This document shows positions 35,603 to 45,347 of a stretch of DNA of 64,000 bases, piece after piece; position 1 is the first letter of the stretch; every line of letters starts with the position of its first letter. Below the pieces are notes generated by a model. That model did no database searches. It was not told the origin of the DNA and saw nothing but the letters and a program-made list of their open reading frames with translations. Location of the stretch: contig NZ_JAOEFD010000001.1 in assembly GCF_025420485.1 (NCBI RefSeq), positions 186,001 to 250,000 of the forward strand, given 5' to 3'. The stretch comes from Nesterenkonia marinintestina (GTDB lineage Bacteria; Actinomycetota; Actinomycetes; Actinomycetales; Micrococcaceae). Made by a program: the position numbers and the translations under genes.

Positions 35603-37729
35603 TCAGTCGTGACCGGCCTGCCGCATCTGACGGAGCTCCTTCTTCAGATCTCCGATCTCGTCGCGCAGCCGTGCCGCGACCTCGAAGTTCAGCTCCTCGG
35701 CCGCATGGTGCATCTGCCCGGTCATCTGCTCGATCAGGTCGGCGAGGTCCGTCGCCGGCGTCGTCGAGACCGCCCCCTCCCCGCTCGCGTCGGTCTCGCC
35801 GTCCCTGCGGAGCTGCGTCAGCCCCCGATGCCCCTTGCCGTACTCGAAGCCGGTGGCCAGTCCGCCCATGCCCTGCAGCAGATCCGCGGTGTCGGCGTCC
35901 TCGCGGGCCAGCTGATCGGTGATGTCGGCGATCCTCTTCTGCAGCGGCCGAGGGTCGATCCCGTGCTCGGCGTTGTACTCCATCTGCACCTGACGGCGCC
36001 GCTCCGTCTCGTCGATGGCCCGCCGCATCGAGTCCGTGACCCGGTCGGCGTACATGTGGACCTGGCCCGACACGTTGCGTGCGGCACGCCCGATGGTCTG
36101 GATCAGGGAGGTCGTCGAGCGGAGGAATCCCTCCTTGTCGGCGTCGAGGATCGAGACCAGGGACACCTCGGGGAGGTCCAGTCCCTCACGCAGCAGGTTG
36201 ATCCCGACGACGACGTCGAAGGTTCCCTTCCGCAGCTCACGCAGCACCTCGATGCGCCTGAGCGTGTCGACGTCGGAGTGCAGGTACTCGACCCTGACCC
36301 CGTGCTCGAGGAGGTACTCGGTGAGGTCCTCGGCCATCCGTTTGGTCAGGGTGGTCACCAGGACGCGCTCGTCGCGGGCCGCGCGGTCCCGGATCTCGGC
36401 GAGCAGGTCGTCGATCTGACCCTTGGTCGGCTTGACCACCACCTCGGGGTCGACGAGCCCGGTGGGCCGGATGATCTGCTCGACCACGCCGTCGGACACC
36501 CCCCGCTCGTACGGACCGGGGGTGGCGGACAGGTAGACGGTCTGACCGATGCGCTCGAGGAACTCGTCCCACTTCAGCGGCCGGTTGTCCATGGCCGAGG
36601 GCAGTCGGAACCCGTGGTCGACCAGAGTCCTCTTCCGGGACATGTCCCCCTCGTACATCCCGCCGATCTGCGGGATCGTCACATGGGACTCGTCGACGAT
36701 GAGCAGGAAGTCGTCGGGGAAGTAGTCCAGCAGGCAGTGCGGCGCCGAACCGGCGTCGCGGCCGTCGATGTGCCGGGAGTAGTTCTCGATGCCGTTGCAG
36801 AACCCCATCTGCTGCATCATCTCGAGGTCATAGGTGGTGCGCATCCTCAGCCGCTGGGCCTCGAGGAGCTTGTCCTGGGACTCCAGCTCCTCCAACCGGA
36901 TGCGCAGCTCGTCCTCCACGGCGGTGATCGCCCGTGCCATCCGATCGTCCCCGGCGACGTAGTGGCTGGCCGGGAAGATGTACATCTCATCCTCCTCGCG
37001 CACCACGGTGCCGGTGAGCGGATGGAGGGTGTGGATGGCCTCGATCTCGTCGCCGAAGAACTCGATGCGCACGGCGAGCTCCTCGTACATCGGGATGATC
37101 TCGACCGTGTCGCCCCGCACCCGGAACGTCCCGCGGTGGAAGTCGGTGTCGTTGCGGGCATACTGCATCCCGACGAAGCGGCGCAGCAGCTCGTCGCGGT
37201 CCACCTCGTCGCCGCGGCGGACGGCGACCATCTGGGCGATGTACTCCTCCGGGGTCCCCAGACCGTAGATGCAGGAGACCGTGGCCACCACGACGACGTC
37301 GCGGCGGGTCAGCAGCGCGTTGGTCGCCGAATGGCGGAGCCGTTCGACCTCCTCGTTGATGGAGGAGTCCTTCTCGATGAAGGTGTCCGTCTGCGGGACG
37401 TATGCCTCAGGCTGGTAGTAGTCGTAGTAGGAGACGAAGTACTCCACCGCATTGTGCGGCAGCAGCTCGCGGAACTCGTTGGCCAGCTGAGCGGCCAGGG
37501 TCTTGTTCTGGACCAGGATGAGGGTCGGCCGCTGGATCCGCTCCACCAGCCAGGCCGACGTCGCCGACTTCCCCGTTCCGGTGGCCCCCATGAGGACGAC
37601 GTCCTTCTCGCCGCCCTCGATCCGCTCCGCGAGCTCCTCGATGGCCCGGGGCTGGTCTCCGGAGGGCTCGTAGGGGCTGACCACCTGGAACGGTGCCACC
37701 GTGCGGGAGATCTTCGGCGCCAGGCTCAT
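35603..37729 (-). CDS. uvrB: UvrABC system protein B
   Basis: A 708-residue excision-repair helicase-like protein. Walker A is [11 protein letters not shown] (near residue 48), the DNA-clamping beta-hairpin region is near 90-115 ([17 protein letters not shown]), motif II is [10 protein letters not shown] and motif VI is [11 protein letters not shown]-terminal UVR domain ([19 protein letters not shown]) binds UvrC/UvrA. The length is normal plus a short acidic linker. ATG 37729 follows TAGTCT by 7 nt and has no ribosome site, so it is probably leaderless. coaE ends 34 nt upstream. Confidence 0.97.
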   Translation of the reverse strand: MSLAPKISRTVAPFQVVSPYEPSGDQPRAIEELAERIEGGEKDVVLMGATGTGKSATSAWLVERIQRPTLILVQNKTLAAQLANEFRELLPHNAVEYFVSYYDYYQPEAYVPQTDTFIEKDSSINEEVERLRHSATNALLTRRDVVVVATVSCIYGLGTPEEYIAQMVAVRRGDEVDRDELLRRFVGMQYARNDTDFHRGTFRVRGDTVEIIPMYEELAVRIEFFGDEIEAIHTLHPLTGTVVREEDEMYIFPASHYVAGDDRMARAITAVEDELRIRLEELESQDKLLEAQRLRMRTTYDLEMMQQMGFCNGIENYSRHIDGRDAGSAPHCLLDYFPDDFLLIVDESHVTIPQIGGMYEGDMSRKRTLVDHGFRLPSAMDNRPLKWDEFLERIGQTVYLSATPGPYERGVSDGVVEQIIRPTGLVDPEVVVKPTKGQIDDLLAEIRDRAARDERVLVTTLTKRMAEDLTEYLLEHGVRVEYLHSDVDTLRRIEVLRELRKGTFDVVVGINLLREGLDLPEVSLVSILDADKEGFLRSTTSLIQTIGRAARNVSGQVHMYADRVTDSMRRAIDETERRRQVQMEYNAEHGIDPRPLQKRIADITDQLAREDADTADLLQGMGGLATGFEYGKGHRGLTQLRRDGETDASGEGAVSTTPATDLADLIEQMTGQMHHAAEELNFEVAARLRDEIGDLKKELRQMRQAGHD

Positions 37730-37736
37730 GGGGACC

Positions 37737-37742
37737 AGACTA
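37737..37742 (-). promoter_or_regulatory. -10 element TAGTCT, leaderless promoter of uvrB
   Basis: TAGTCT, spacer 7 nt (GGTCCCC), then ATG 37729. Confidence 0.6.
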
Positions 37743-37762
37743 CTGGGTGGGACAGGTGCGGA

Positions 37763-38359
37763 TCAGACCCGGCCGCCGAGTTCCTCCCACAGCGCATCGA
37801 CCCGCGTGCGGAGTTCCTCCAGCGTGCCGTCGTTGTCCACCACGTGGTCGGCCGCCGCGGCCCGCTCCTCGTCGGAGGCCTGGGCCGCGATCCTCGCCCG
37901 GGCATCCTCCTCCGGCATCCCGCGCTCCTCGGTCAGACGGCGCATCCGCTCCTCGAGCGGGGCGCGGACGACCACCACGACGTCGAAGCGGCCGGCCTGA
38001 CCGGTCTCGACCAGCAACGGGATGTCCTCCACCACGACGGCGTCCCGATCCGCCTCGGCACGTCTGGCCTCCGCGGCCCGCCGCACCCGGGGGTGGACGA
38101 TGCCGTTGAGCCGCTCCCGAGCATTGCCGTCTCCGAAGACGATGGCTCCCAGCGCGGCGCGGTCCAGCGAGCCGTCCTGGTCGAGGACCTGCTCACCGAA
38201 GGCGGCGACCACCTCCTCGAGTCCCTCGCTGCCCGGCGCAAGGACCTCTCGAGCCAGGACGTCGGCATCGATGAGCACCGCGCCGAGCTCCACCAGCCGG
38301 GAGGCCGCCGCAGACTTGCCCGCGGCGATCCCCCCGGTCAGCCCGACGTCGAGGGTCAT
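37763..38359 (-). CDS. coaE: Dephospho-CoA kinase
   Basis: A 198-residue P-loop kinase for the last step of CoA synthesis. [14 protein letters not shown] (residues 6-19), the [10 protein letters not shown] substrate motif near 33, and [13 protein letters not shown] with the ribose/phosphate-binding region are seen. The start ATGA overlaps the BCCT stop, so it appears translationally coupled to an osmolyte transporter. In many actinobacteria coaE instead follows rpsA and precedes uvrB, and the neighbourhood here keeps that order with insertions. Some actinobacterial CoaE proteins carry a UPF0157 C-terminal domain; this one does not. Confidence 0.94.
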   Translation of the reverse strand: MTLDVGLTGGIAAGKSAAASRLVELGAVLIDADVLAREVLAPGSEGLEEVVAAFGEQVLDQDGSLDRAALGAIVFGDGNARERLNGIVHPRVRRAAEARRAEADRDAVVVEDIPLLVETGQAGRFDVVVVVRAPLEERMRRLTEERGMPEEDARARIAAQASDEERAAAADHVVDNDGTLEELRTRVDALWEELGGRV

Positions 38360-40146
38360 CGCGGTGTATCGTCCTCATGCTCCGAGGAGGGCACGGTCGG
38401 GTCCACGACGGGGATCTCCCCGCTGCGGATGCGATACTCCTCGACGATCTCCGGCTGCTCGGTGTGCTCCACCTCGGGCGCATTCTCCGGCTGGGTGCCC
38501 TCCAGGTAGTCCGGAGCCACCACCGCGTGGGCCAGCGACCGGTCGGACTCCTCCATCCGGCGCTCGTACTCCTCCGGCGGGAGGGTCCGCAGCCAGCGGC
38601 GGGTGCGCAGGTAACCGACCTCGCCGGCGTCCTCGCGCATCGCGCGGAGCAGGTTGAACATGATCAGGTAGCCCAGCAGGAAGAACGGCAGACCGAGCAC
38701 GATGGCCACCGACTCCAGCGCCGCGAGGCCGCCCTCGCCGGTGGCGGTGAGCAGCACGGCGGCGATCAGGCCGATGGAGATCGCCCAGAAGGCCTTCTGG
38801 TGCAGCGGGGCGTCCTCCTCGAACCCGTTGCACATGTTGTCCAGCACCAGGGCGCAGGAGTCCATGGAGGTGATGAAGAAGATTCCGACGACCAGGATCG
38901 CCACTGCGGAGGTCACCGTCACCAGCGGGAAGTGCCCCAGGAACTCGAACATCGCTCCGGGGATGTCTCCTTCGTCGACGACGGTCTCGATCAGTCCCGC
39001 ATCCTCACCGGACTCGATGTCGAAGACGCCGGTCCCCCAGATGCCGAACCAGACGATGGTGAACGCGGTGGGCAGGCCCAGCACGCCGGCGACGAACTGA
39101 CGCACAGTCCGTCCGCGGGAGATCCGAGCGATGAAGATGCCCACGAACGGGGACCAGGTGATGGTCCATGCCCAGTAGAAGATGGTCCAGCCGTTCTGCC
39201 AGCCGGTGTCGGCCAGGGTGTCGTTCCAGAACGCCAGCTCCGGGAGCATCGACGCGTAGACGCCGGTCCATTCGATCATGCCTCGGAGGAGGTGGACCGT
39301 CGGACCGGTGACGAGGATGAACAGCAGCAGCAGGATCGCGGTCCAGATGTTGAGGTTCGAGAGCCGCTTGATCCCCTTGTTCACACCGAGGATGGCCGAG
39401 ATCATCGCCACCACGGTCACCACGAGGATGATCAGGATCTGTGACAGCGCGTCCTCTCCGATCCCGAAGAGCCTGGCCAGCCCGGAGTTGATCTGCAGGG
39501 TTCCGAGACCGATGGAGACCGCGACGCCGAAGACCGTGCCGACGATGGCCAGCACGTCGATGGTCCGACCCATGGGGCCGTGGATCCGTTCGCCGATGAG
39601 CGGCTGGAAGATCGAGGACACCCGGGGGGGCAGGTTGCGCTTATAGATGAAGTACGCGAAGCCCAGCGCCGGGAGGCAGAAGATCGTCCAGGTGTGCAGT
39701 CCGAAGTGATAGAGCGTGAAGCCCATCGCCTCCGACGCGGCCTCGGCGGACGCCCCCTCGACGCCCTCGCGGGGCGGATTCGCGAAGTGGTTGACCGGTT
39801 CGGCCACCGCCCAGAACATCAGGATGGTCCCGATGCCGGCGGCGAAGAGCATGCCGAACCACGAGATGTCGGAGTGCTCGGGCTTCTCATCGTCGGCCCC
39901 GAGCCGCATCTGGCCGAAGCGGCTCAGTGCGATGAAGACCAGGAAGAGCAGGAAGATGGTGACTCCGGAGATGTAGAACCATCCGAGATGCTCGTAGATC
40001 CAACCGGAGGCGTCGCCGAAGAAGTTCCCCATCTGCGTCTGGAACAGCAGGGTGAGGACCACGAAGGTCAGGACGATCCCCGCAGAGGTGAAGAACAGGA
40101 CGGGGCTTGTGCGCAGTCGGAAGAGATCGTGGATCCGCTCTAGCAT
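38356..40146 (-). CDS. BCCT-family (betaine/choline/carnitine) transporter
   Basis: A 596-residue sodium- or proton-coupled transporter with 12 helices. The family signature lies in [21 protein letters not shown]-type sequence near residue 325. The [20 protein letters not shown] segment near 100 is the helix-3 region that governs ion coupling. A C-terminal cytoplasmic tail of about 95 residues rich in Glu/Pro ([16 protein letters not shown]) could act as an osmosensor, as in BetP. The likely substrates are glycine betaine or related compatible solutes, suggesting life at variable salinity. AAAGG lies 7 nt before ATG 40146. Confidence 0.93.
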   Translation of the reverse strand: MLERIHDLFRLRTSPVLFFTSAGIVLTFVVLTLLFQTQMGNFFGDASGWIYEHLGWFYISGVTIFLLFLVFIALSRFGQMRLGADDEKPEHSDISWFGMLFAAGIGTILMFWAVAEPVNHFANPPREGVEGASAEAASEAMGFTLYHFGLHTWTIFCLPALGFAYFIYKRNLPPRVSSIFQPLIGERIHGPMGRTIDVLAIVGTVFGVAVSIGLGTLQINSGLARLFGIGEDALSQILIILVVTVVAMISAILGVNKGIKRLSNLNIWTAILLLLFILVTGPTVHLLRGMIEWTGVYASMLPELAFWNDTLADTGWQNGWTIFYWAWTITWSPFVGIFIARISRGRTVRQFVAGVLGLPTAFTIVWFGIWGTGVFDIESGEDAGLIETVVDEGDIPGAMFEFLGHFPLVTVTSAVAILVVGIFFITSMDSCALVLDNMCNGFEEDAPLHQKAFWAISIGLIAAVLLTATGEGGLAALESVAIVLGLPFFLLGYLIMFNLLRAMREDAGEVGYLRTRRWLRTLPPEEYERRMEESDRSLAHAVVAPDYLEGTQPENAPEVEHTEQPEIVEEYRIRSGEIPVVDPTVPSSEHEDDTPR

Positions 40147-40198
40147 ACGAGTGCCTTTCAGTTCCTTCGCCCCGATCCCGGGACTCGGTGCGACTACG

Positions 40199-40204
40199 AG
40201 ACTA
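40199..40204 (-). promoter_or_regulatory. Possible -10 element TAGTCT of the BCCT-coaE operon
   Basis: TAGTCT lies 52 nt before the BCCT start, in the 134-bp divergent gap shared with yigZ. The TAGTC sequence is repeated 8 bp downstream, so the exact hexamer is uncertain. Confidence 0.35.
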
Positions 40205-40267
40205 CGTCAGATTCCTCACAGATGCTCTTCATCTGGAGTTCAGCGTTTCGTCCCCCGCACGCTCCCG

Positions 40268-40273
40268 TAGACT
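40268..40273 (+). promoter_or_regulatory. -10 element TAGACT, leaderless promoter of yigZ
   Basis: TAGACT, spacer 7 nt (CGCCCGG), then GTG 40281. Confidence 0.6.
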
Positions 40274-40280
40274 CGCCCGG

Positions 40281-40976
40281 GTGAGCAGCTACACGACGAT
40301 GGGCTCCGGCGCGGAGGTCACGGCCGAGGTCGAGCGCCGCCGCTCACGCTTCCTCGCCGTCCTGGCGCGTGCGTCCTCGGTCGAGGCCGCCGAGGAGCTG
40401 CCGGCGCGGCTGCGCCGACGCCATCACGAGGCCCGTCACCACTGCTGCGCCTGGGTCGTCGGGCCGGAGCGCGATCAGCGGCGCGGCGACGACGACGGCG
40501 AACCCTCCGGCACCGCGGGTGCCCCGATGCTCGAGGCTCTGAGCCGCGCGACCATGCCCTCGGGAGCGGCCGACCTCTCCGACGTCGTGGTGGTCGTCGT
40601 CCGATGGTTCGGCGGTACGCTGCTCGGCGCCGGCGGCCTCGTCTCGGCCTATTCCGACGCCACGACCTCCGTCCTCAGGAAGGCCGTCGAGGGTGGGCAC
40701 CTCGTCACCCGTCGACGGCTCCGACGTCATGGGGTGCTCGCGCCGATCGCCGAGGTCGGACGGTGGGAGAACGAGCTGCGCGGGCACGGGGTGCTGGTCG
40801 AAGAGACCGACTACGCCGCCGGCGGGACGCTCGCGGGCGTCCCTGCGGCCGAGCTGCGGCTGGCCGTCGCCGACACCGAGGCCGAATCCGCCCGGCTGGA
40901 CGGGCTGCTCGCCTCGCTGTCCTCCGGCGCGGCGGAGCTCCGGGCCGGGGAGACCGTCTGGACGGACCTGCCGTGA
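40281..40976 (+). CDS. YigZ/IMPACT family protein
   Basis: A 231-residue protein of the UPF0029/IMPACT family. The N-terminal domain has the hallmark DDDGEPSGTAGAPML near residues 73-87 and VVVVRWFGGTLLGAGGLVSAY near 106-126. The C-terminal half is the small ferredoxin-like UPF0029 C-domain. The eukaryotic relative IMPACT modulates Gcn2; the bacterial function is not established. GTG 40281 is chosen on promoter spacing, since longer in-frame starts would cross the promoter. The stop overlaps the next start as GTGA. Confidence 0.88.
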   Translation: MSSYTTMGSGAEVTAEVERRRSRFLAVLARASSVEAAEELPARLRRRHHEARHHCCAWVVGPERDQRRGDDDGEPSGTAGAPMLEALSRATMPSGAADLSDVVVVVVRWFGGTLLGAGGLVSAYSDATTSVLRKAVEGGHLVTRRRLRRHGVLAPIAEVGRWENELRGHGVLVEETDYAAGGTLAGVPAAELRLAVADTEAESARLDGLLASLSSGAAELRAGETVWTDLP

Positions 40977-42154
40977 CCGAATCTCGGAGCGGCCTTCCGC
41001 CGGCGGGGACGACGCCCGAGGTCGTGCCCGGCCGCCTCGCAGAGCGGGCACGGCGGGATCCGGAGCTGAGCCCGGACGCCGCCGATCTTCTGCTGCTCGA
41101 CACTGCGGAGGCCTGGCTTCTCGCCGCCCGGGCCGCCGGTGCGCCCATCCGTCGTGCGGTCGTGGTCGACGACCGCACGGACAGCCTCGTCCCGGCGCTG
41201 GAGGGCGAGCTTCCCGAGACGTCCGTGGGGCGCTTCCGCGACGAGGACCCCCGGACCGCTCCGCTCGATGCGGATCTGCTGACCGGAGCCGAGCTGGTGC
41301 TCATGCCGCTGCCCCGGTCGCTGGACGCCCTGGACGAATGGGCCCAGCTGATCGCACAGTCCGCCGATCCCCGCGTCGTGCTGCTCGCCGGAGGTCGTGA
41401 CAAGCACATGAACAGATCGATGAACGAGGTGCTGGCACGTCGATTCGCCGACCTGGTGCCGGGCCGGGGCCGGAGCAGGTCACGGGTGCTCACCGCGCGC
41501 TCTCCCCGACAGGACGTCCCCGCTCCTGCCGCGCGGCGGCGCGAGCACGAGGTCGCCGCGGAGCTCGGGCTCCCCCGTCCCCTCACGCTGTGCGCGGTGG
41601 GCTCCGTCTACGGCGGAACCTCTCTGGACCCCGGCACCCGGCTCATGCTGGCGACGGTGCTGGCCGACCCGGACCTGCGGGCCGAGTTCGAGACGGCCGC
41701 CGCCTCAGGAGACCGTCCCGTCGACCTGGGCTGCGGGAACGGCACGGTCGCCGCCGTGCTGGCTCTGCGGTTCCCCGGGCTGTCGGTCCTGGCGGTCGAC
41801 CGTTCGGCCTCGGCGGTCGGGTCGGCACATCGGACGGCCCACGCCAACGGCGTCTCCGACCGCATCGAGGTGCTCCACGACGACGGTCTGCTGGACCTGC
41901 CGGCGGCATCCCACCGGCTGATACTCCTCAATCCGCCGTTCCACCGCGGGAACGCCGTCGACGTCACCGTCGCCCACGAGCTCATCGCGCGCGCCGGGCG
42001 CGCCCTGGCCCCGGGAGGGCGGCTCGTCTGCGTGTGGAACTCGCATCTGCGCCACCGTCGCACCCTGGAGTCGGCTGTGGGGCCGACCGAGCAGCTGGCC
42101 CGGAACCCGAAGTTCACGGTCACGGTGTCGACTCGGCGCACCGGCCACGCATGA
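40973..42154 (+). CDS. RsmC/RlmG-type rRNA guanine-N2 methyltransferase
   Basis: A 393-residue class I SAM-dependent methyltransferase. The N-terminal half is a degenerate methyltransferase-like fold (LLLLDTAEAWLLAA...). The C-terminal half has the SAM loop VDLGCGNGTVAAVLAL near residue 246 and the catalytic LLNPPFHRG near 322. This two-domain layout and NPPF motif are those of RsmC (16S G1207) and RlmG (23S G1835); which site is used cannot be told. It is translationally coupled to yigZ and ends at a strong terminator facing rpsA. Confidence 0.87.
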   Translation: MTESRSGLPPAGTTPEVVPGRLAERARRDPELSPDAADLLLLDTAEAWLLAARAAGAPIRRAVVVDDRTDSLVPALEGELPETSVGRFRDEDPRTAPLDADLLTGAELVLMPLPRSLDALDEWAQLIAQSADPRVVLLAGGRDKHMNRSMNEVLARRFADLVPGRGRSRSRVLTARSPRQDVPAPAARRREHEVAAELGLPRPLTLCAVGSVYGGTSLDPGTRLMLATVLADPDLRAEFETAAASGDRPVDLGCGNGTVAAVLALRFPGLSVLAVDRSASAVGSAHRTAHANGVSDRIEVLHDDGLLDLPAASHRLILLNPPFHRGNAVDVTVAHELIARAGRALAPGGRLVCVWNSHLRHRRTLESAVGPTEQLARNPKFTVTVSTRRTGHA

Positions 42155-42155
42155 C

Positions 42156-42192
42156 GGAAGGCCCGCCCCGCGCGATGCGGGACGGGCCTTCC
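42156..42192. terminator. Bidirectional terminator between the methyltransferase gene and rpsA
   Basis: Arms of 16 nt (42156-42171 and 42177-42192) pair at 15 of 16 positions around a 5-nt loop. The hairpin begins immediately after the methyltransferase stop and ends 40 nt beyond the rpsA stop. Confidence 0.85.
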
Positions 42193-42232
42193 GCGGCTGC
42201 GCCCTCCGTCGGGCGGCGGGGCGATCAGCGGA

Positions 42233-43711
42233 TCAGCTCTGGCTGCCGGTGAGCTTCTCGCGCAGGGCGGCCAGGGCCTCGTCCGAAGCCAGCGTGCCGG
42301 CGTCGGTGACCGAGTCGGAGCTGTAGTTCGACGGTGCCGGCTCGGAGGCCTTCGCACCGCCCACCGACTGCTGTGCGGCGGCGTCGGCGTCGGCGGAGAG
42401 CGCCGTGGCGACCTGCGCCTTGTGGGCCTCCCAGCGCGCCTCGGCGGCGGCGTACTGCGCCTCCCAGGCGGCACGCTGCTCCTCGAAGCCCTCCATCCAC
42501 TCGTTGGTCTCCGGGTCGAAGCCCTCCGGGTACTTGTAGTTGCCCTCGGCGTCGTACTCGGCGTCCATGCCGTACATGGCCGGGTCGAACTCGGCGGCCT
42601 CGGGGTCGACGCCCTCGTTGGCCTGCTTCAGCGACAGGCTGATGCGGCGACGCTCGAGGTCGATGTCGATGACCTTGACGAAGAGCTCCTCGCCCACGGA
42701 GACGACCTGCTCGGCGAGGTCCACGTGGCGCACGGCCAGCTCGGAGATGTGGACCAGACCCTCGATGCCGTCCTCCACGCGGACGAACGCGCCGAAGGGC
42801 ACCAGCTTGGTGACCTTGCCCGGCACGACCTGTCCGAGGGCGTGGGTGCGGGCGAAGACCTGCCACGGGTCCTCCTGGGTGGCCTTCAGGGACAGCGAGA
42901 CGCGCTCACGGTCCATGTCCACCTCGAGCACCTCGACGGTGACCTCCTGGCCGACCTCGACGACCTCGTTCGGGTGGTCGATGTGCTTCCAGGACAGCTC
43001 GGAGACGTGCACCAGGCCGTCGACGCCGCCGAGGTCCACGAACGCACCGAAGTTGACGATCGAGGAGACGGTGCCGGTGCGGACCTGGCCGCGCTCCAGC
43101 TTGTTGAGGAAGGAGGAGCGGACCTCGGACTGGGTCTGCTCCAGCCATGCGCGCCGGGACAGGACCACGTTGTTGCGGTTCTTGTCCAGCTCGATGATCT
43201 TGGCCTCGATCTCCTGACCGATGTAGGGGGCCAGGTCGCGGACGCGGCGCATCTCGACCAGCGAGGCCGGGAGGAATCCGCGCAGCCCGATGTCGAGGAT
43301 GAGGCCGCCCTTGACGACCTCGATGACGGTTCCCGAGACCACGCCGTCCTCATCCTTGATGCGCTCGATGTCGCCCCAGGCACGCTCGTACTGGGCGCGC
43401 TTCTTGGACAGGATCAGGCGGCCTTCCTTGTCCTCCTTGGTGAGGACCAGGGCCTCCACCTCATCGCCGACGGCGACGACCTCGTCCGGGTCCACGTCGT
43501 GCTTGATGGACAGCTCACGGGACGGGATGACGCCCTCGGTCTTGTAGCCGATGTCGAGGAGGACCTCATCACGGTCGACCTTGACGATCGTGCCCTCGAC
43601 GAGGTCTCCGTCGTTGAAGTACTTCATCGTCGCGTCGACGGCGGCGAGGAACTCGTCCTCGCTGCCGATGTCGTTGACGGCGACCTGCGGGGCGTTGGTG
43701 GTGGTGGTCAT
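42233..43711 (-). CDS. rpsA: 30S ribosomal protein S1
   Basis: A 492-residue protein with four S1 RNA-binding domains at about 36-105, 123-188, 208-277 and 294-364. The third and fourth show classical FGAFVDLGGVDGLVHVSELS and FGAFVRVEDGIEGLVHISEL sequences. This is the four-domain actinobacterial form rather than the six-domain proteobacterial one. After residue 370 there is a low-complexity tail rich in Ala/Glu/Trp/Tyr (AAWEAQYAAAEARWEAHKAQ). S1 helps load structured mRNAs, while leaderless mRNAs generally do not need it. A leader of about 160 nt precedes ATG 43711. Confidence 0.97.
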   Translation of the reverse strand: MTTTTNAPQVAVNDIGSEDEFLAAVDATMKYFNDGDLVEGTIVKVDRDEVLLDIGYKTEGVIPSRELSIKHDVDPDEVVAVGDEVEALVLTKEDKEGRLILSKKRAQYERAWGDIERIKDEDGVVSGTVIEVVKGGLILDIGLRGFLPASLVEMRRVRDLAPYIGQEIEAKIIELDKNRNNVVLSRRAWLEQTQSEVRSSFLNKLERGQVRTGTVSSIVNFGAFVDLGGVDGLVHVSELSWKHIDHPNEVVEVGQEVTVEVLEVDMDRERVSLSLKATQEDPWQVFARTHALGQVVPGKVTKLVPFGAFVRVEDGIEGLVHISELAVRHVDLAEQVVSVGEELFVKVIDIDLERRRISLSLKQANEGVDPEAAEFDPAMYGMDAEYDAEGNYKYPEGFDPETNEWMEGFEEQRAAWEAQYAAAEARWEAHKAQVATALSADADAAAQQSVGGAKASEPAPSNYSSDSVTDAGTLASDEALAALREKLTGSQS

Positions 43712-43881
43712 GTAGTAGGGGCTCCGATGATGGATGGTGTGCAGTTGGCCAGCGCACGGTCACTGCGGTGCACTGAGCGACGGACAGATGACAGCCTGCA
43801 GGACCCGCTCCCGTTCGGGCGGATCCGGCGGTGGAGATGTCAGACGTCGAAATCGACTCTGTGCGCAGAATGCGCCCGCTC

Positions 43882-43911
43882 AGTCTATACTGCCGCAGCA
43901 ATTCGGGACAA
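43882..43911 (-). promoter_or_regulatory. rpsA promoter (TTGTCC - 18 bp - TAGACT)
   Basis: -35 TTGTCC (43911-43906) and -10 TAGACT (43887-43882) are on the minus strand with an 18-bp spacer. Initiation near 43875 leaves a 5' UTR of about 160 nt. Confidence 0.65.
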
Positions 43912-43973
43912 ACGCCCGACGCCCTCGGCCGGAGCCGCCCCTCGGCGTCCGCCGCCGACCACAAGGCCGCAGA

Positions 43974-45347
43974 TCAGAAGTGCGTCGCGCAGTGGGGACG
44001 GTCCGTGAGGTCCGTCAGAGCCGCCGCGGCGCGCAGGTGCTCCTGCGAGTCGGCGCGGAGCCGTCCGGCCGCGGCCAGGGCACCGAGGCCGACGTCGCCC
44101 AGATACAGCGCGGCCAGCGTCTCCGCATCGGTGCGGATCCGCGGGAGGCCCTCGTCGGAGTCCTCGTCGGAGCCATCGGCGGAGTCCTCGTCGCGCTGTT
44201 CGGTGACCTCCGCGGCGCCTCCGCGCACGGTGACCCGGTAGGTCCCGTCGATGATGCCGAGGGAGTCGTCGACCTCCAGACGGAGCTCGCCGTCGCCGAC
44301 CCAGGGCCGAGCGGCCAGCGCGGCGGGGACGTCGAGGATGCGCAGCCACAGCATGTCCCTGATGCCGGACACCCGATACGCCCGGGGGTCGACCAGGGCG
44401 CGGCACAGCGGGTCCTCCACCGGCGCGGTGCGCTGAGTGACGCGGTCGACGACGTCCAGGGAGATGAGGAACCGCCACAGCTCGAGGCGGCTGACCTCGT
44501 CCGCTGCGGCCATGTCCACCACGCGCATCGTGCTGGGCTCGGTCTCCCAGCCGGCATGCTGATAGCAGACGTAGCCCCCGATCGACCCGTCGTCGCGCAC
44601 ATGGACCGCGGCTCGCCGTGCCCGATTCCAGGAGGTGTCGGTGAAGCTGGTCATCCGCCCGGCGGCGAGGTCCCGGACGATGTCCTGGCGCTCCACCGAC
44701 CCCCGGGTCGCGGCGTGGTCGGCCGCGGCGACCTCCTCGATGACCGGGCCCAGCTTCGTCGGATCGGCCGGCAGCACACGACCCGCAGGCGGTGTGCGCA
44801 GCGCGGCTCCGGAGCTCTCAGCCCCGGCCAGGTCGAGCCGCACGGAGGCCTCGCGGACCGCCACGCCGAAGCCGAAGCGCCCGTAGATCGCACCCTCGGA
44901 GGCGGTCAGCGCGGCCATGGGCATCCCGTCGGCCACGGCGCGGGCCAGGGCGTCGGTCATCAGGTGCTTGAGGATCCCGCGACGCCGGAATCCCGGGTCG
45001 ACCGTCACCCCGGTGATCAGTCGGGTCGGCAGCAGGCTCCCGGCGTTGAGCGTCTTGTCGTAGTCCACGAAGGTCCCCACCGGATGGTCCGCCGGGAAAC
45101 CGATCTCCGGGGGCAGTCCGGCCTTCTCCGCGTAGACTCCGGTGAGCCGCTGCCCGTCGGCCACGAAGCTGGGCACCACCCGGTCCAGGACCTCACCGTC
45201 GAGCCAGGGCTCATAGAACCCCTGCTCGACCGCGCGGGTGAACGCCGCCGTGCGGGGGTCGGGCCGCCCCTCGGCGTCCACTCCGGCCGCGAACGTCTCC
45301 GAGCGCAGACCCTCGGCCAGCGGGGTCACCTGCGGCGGGCGGGGCAT
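43974..45347 (-). CDS. Eis-like GNAT N-acetyltransferase with sterol carrier-like C-terminus
   Basis: A 457-residue protein of the Eis family. N-terminal GNAT domain with acetyl-CoA loop VTVDPGFRRRGILKHLM (near 115) and ASEGAIYGRFGFG, a second GNAT-like domain, and a C-terminal sterol-carrier-like domain (about 345-457) ending in HF. In mycobacterial Eis the free C-terminal carboxylate takes part in catalysis, and aminoglycosides or other amines are acetylated. The substrate here is unknown and resistance should not be assumed. ATG 45347 shares its base with the polA stop (TGATG), so it is coupled to polA. Confidence 0.87.
   Translation of the reverse strand: MPRPPQVTPLAEGLRSETFAAGVDAEGRPDPRTAAFTRAVEQGFYEPWLDGEVLDRVVPSFVADGQRLTGVYAEKAGLPPEIGFPADHPVGTFVDYDKTLNAGSLLPTRLITGVTVDPGFRRRGILKHLMTDALARAVADGMPMAALTASEGAIYGRFGFGVAVREASVRLDLAGAESSGAALRTPPAGRVLPADPTKLGPVIEEVAAADHAATRGSVERQDIVRDLAAGRMTSFTDTSWNRARRAAVHVRDDGSIGGYVCYQHAGWETEPSTMRVVDMAAADEVSRLELWRFLISLDVVDRVTQRTAPVEDPLCRALVDPRAYRVSGIRDMLWLRILDVPAALAARPWVGDGELRLEVDDSLGIIDGTYRVTVRGGAAEVTEQRDEDSADGSDEDSDEGLPRIRTDAETLAALYLGDVGLGALAAAGRLRADSQEHLRAAAALTDLTDRPHCATHF

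Noticed and set aside
35609-38509. 966-codon plus-strand open frame opposite uvrB and coaE
   Set aside because: Antisense shadow of two well-conserved genes; no recognisable domain.
43974-45347. Aminoglycoside resistance from the Eis-like protein
   Set aside because: Family membership alone does not show drug acetylation; most Eis-like proteins outside mycobacteria have unknown substrates.
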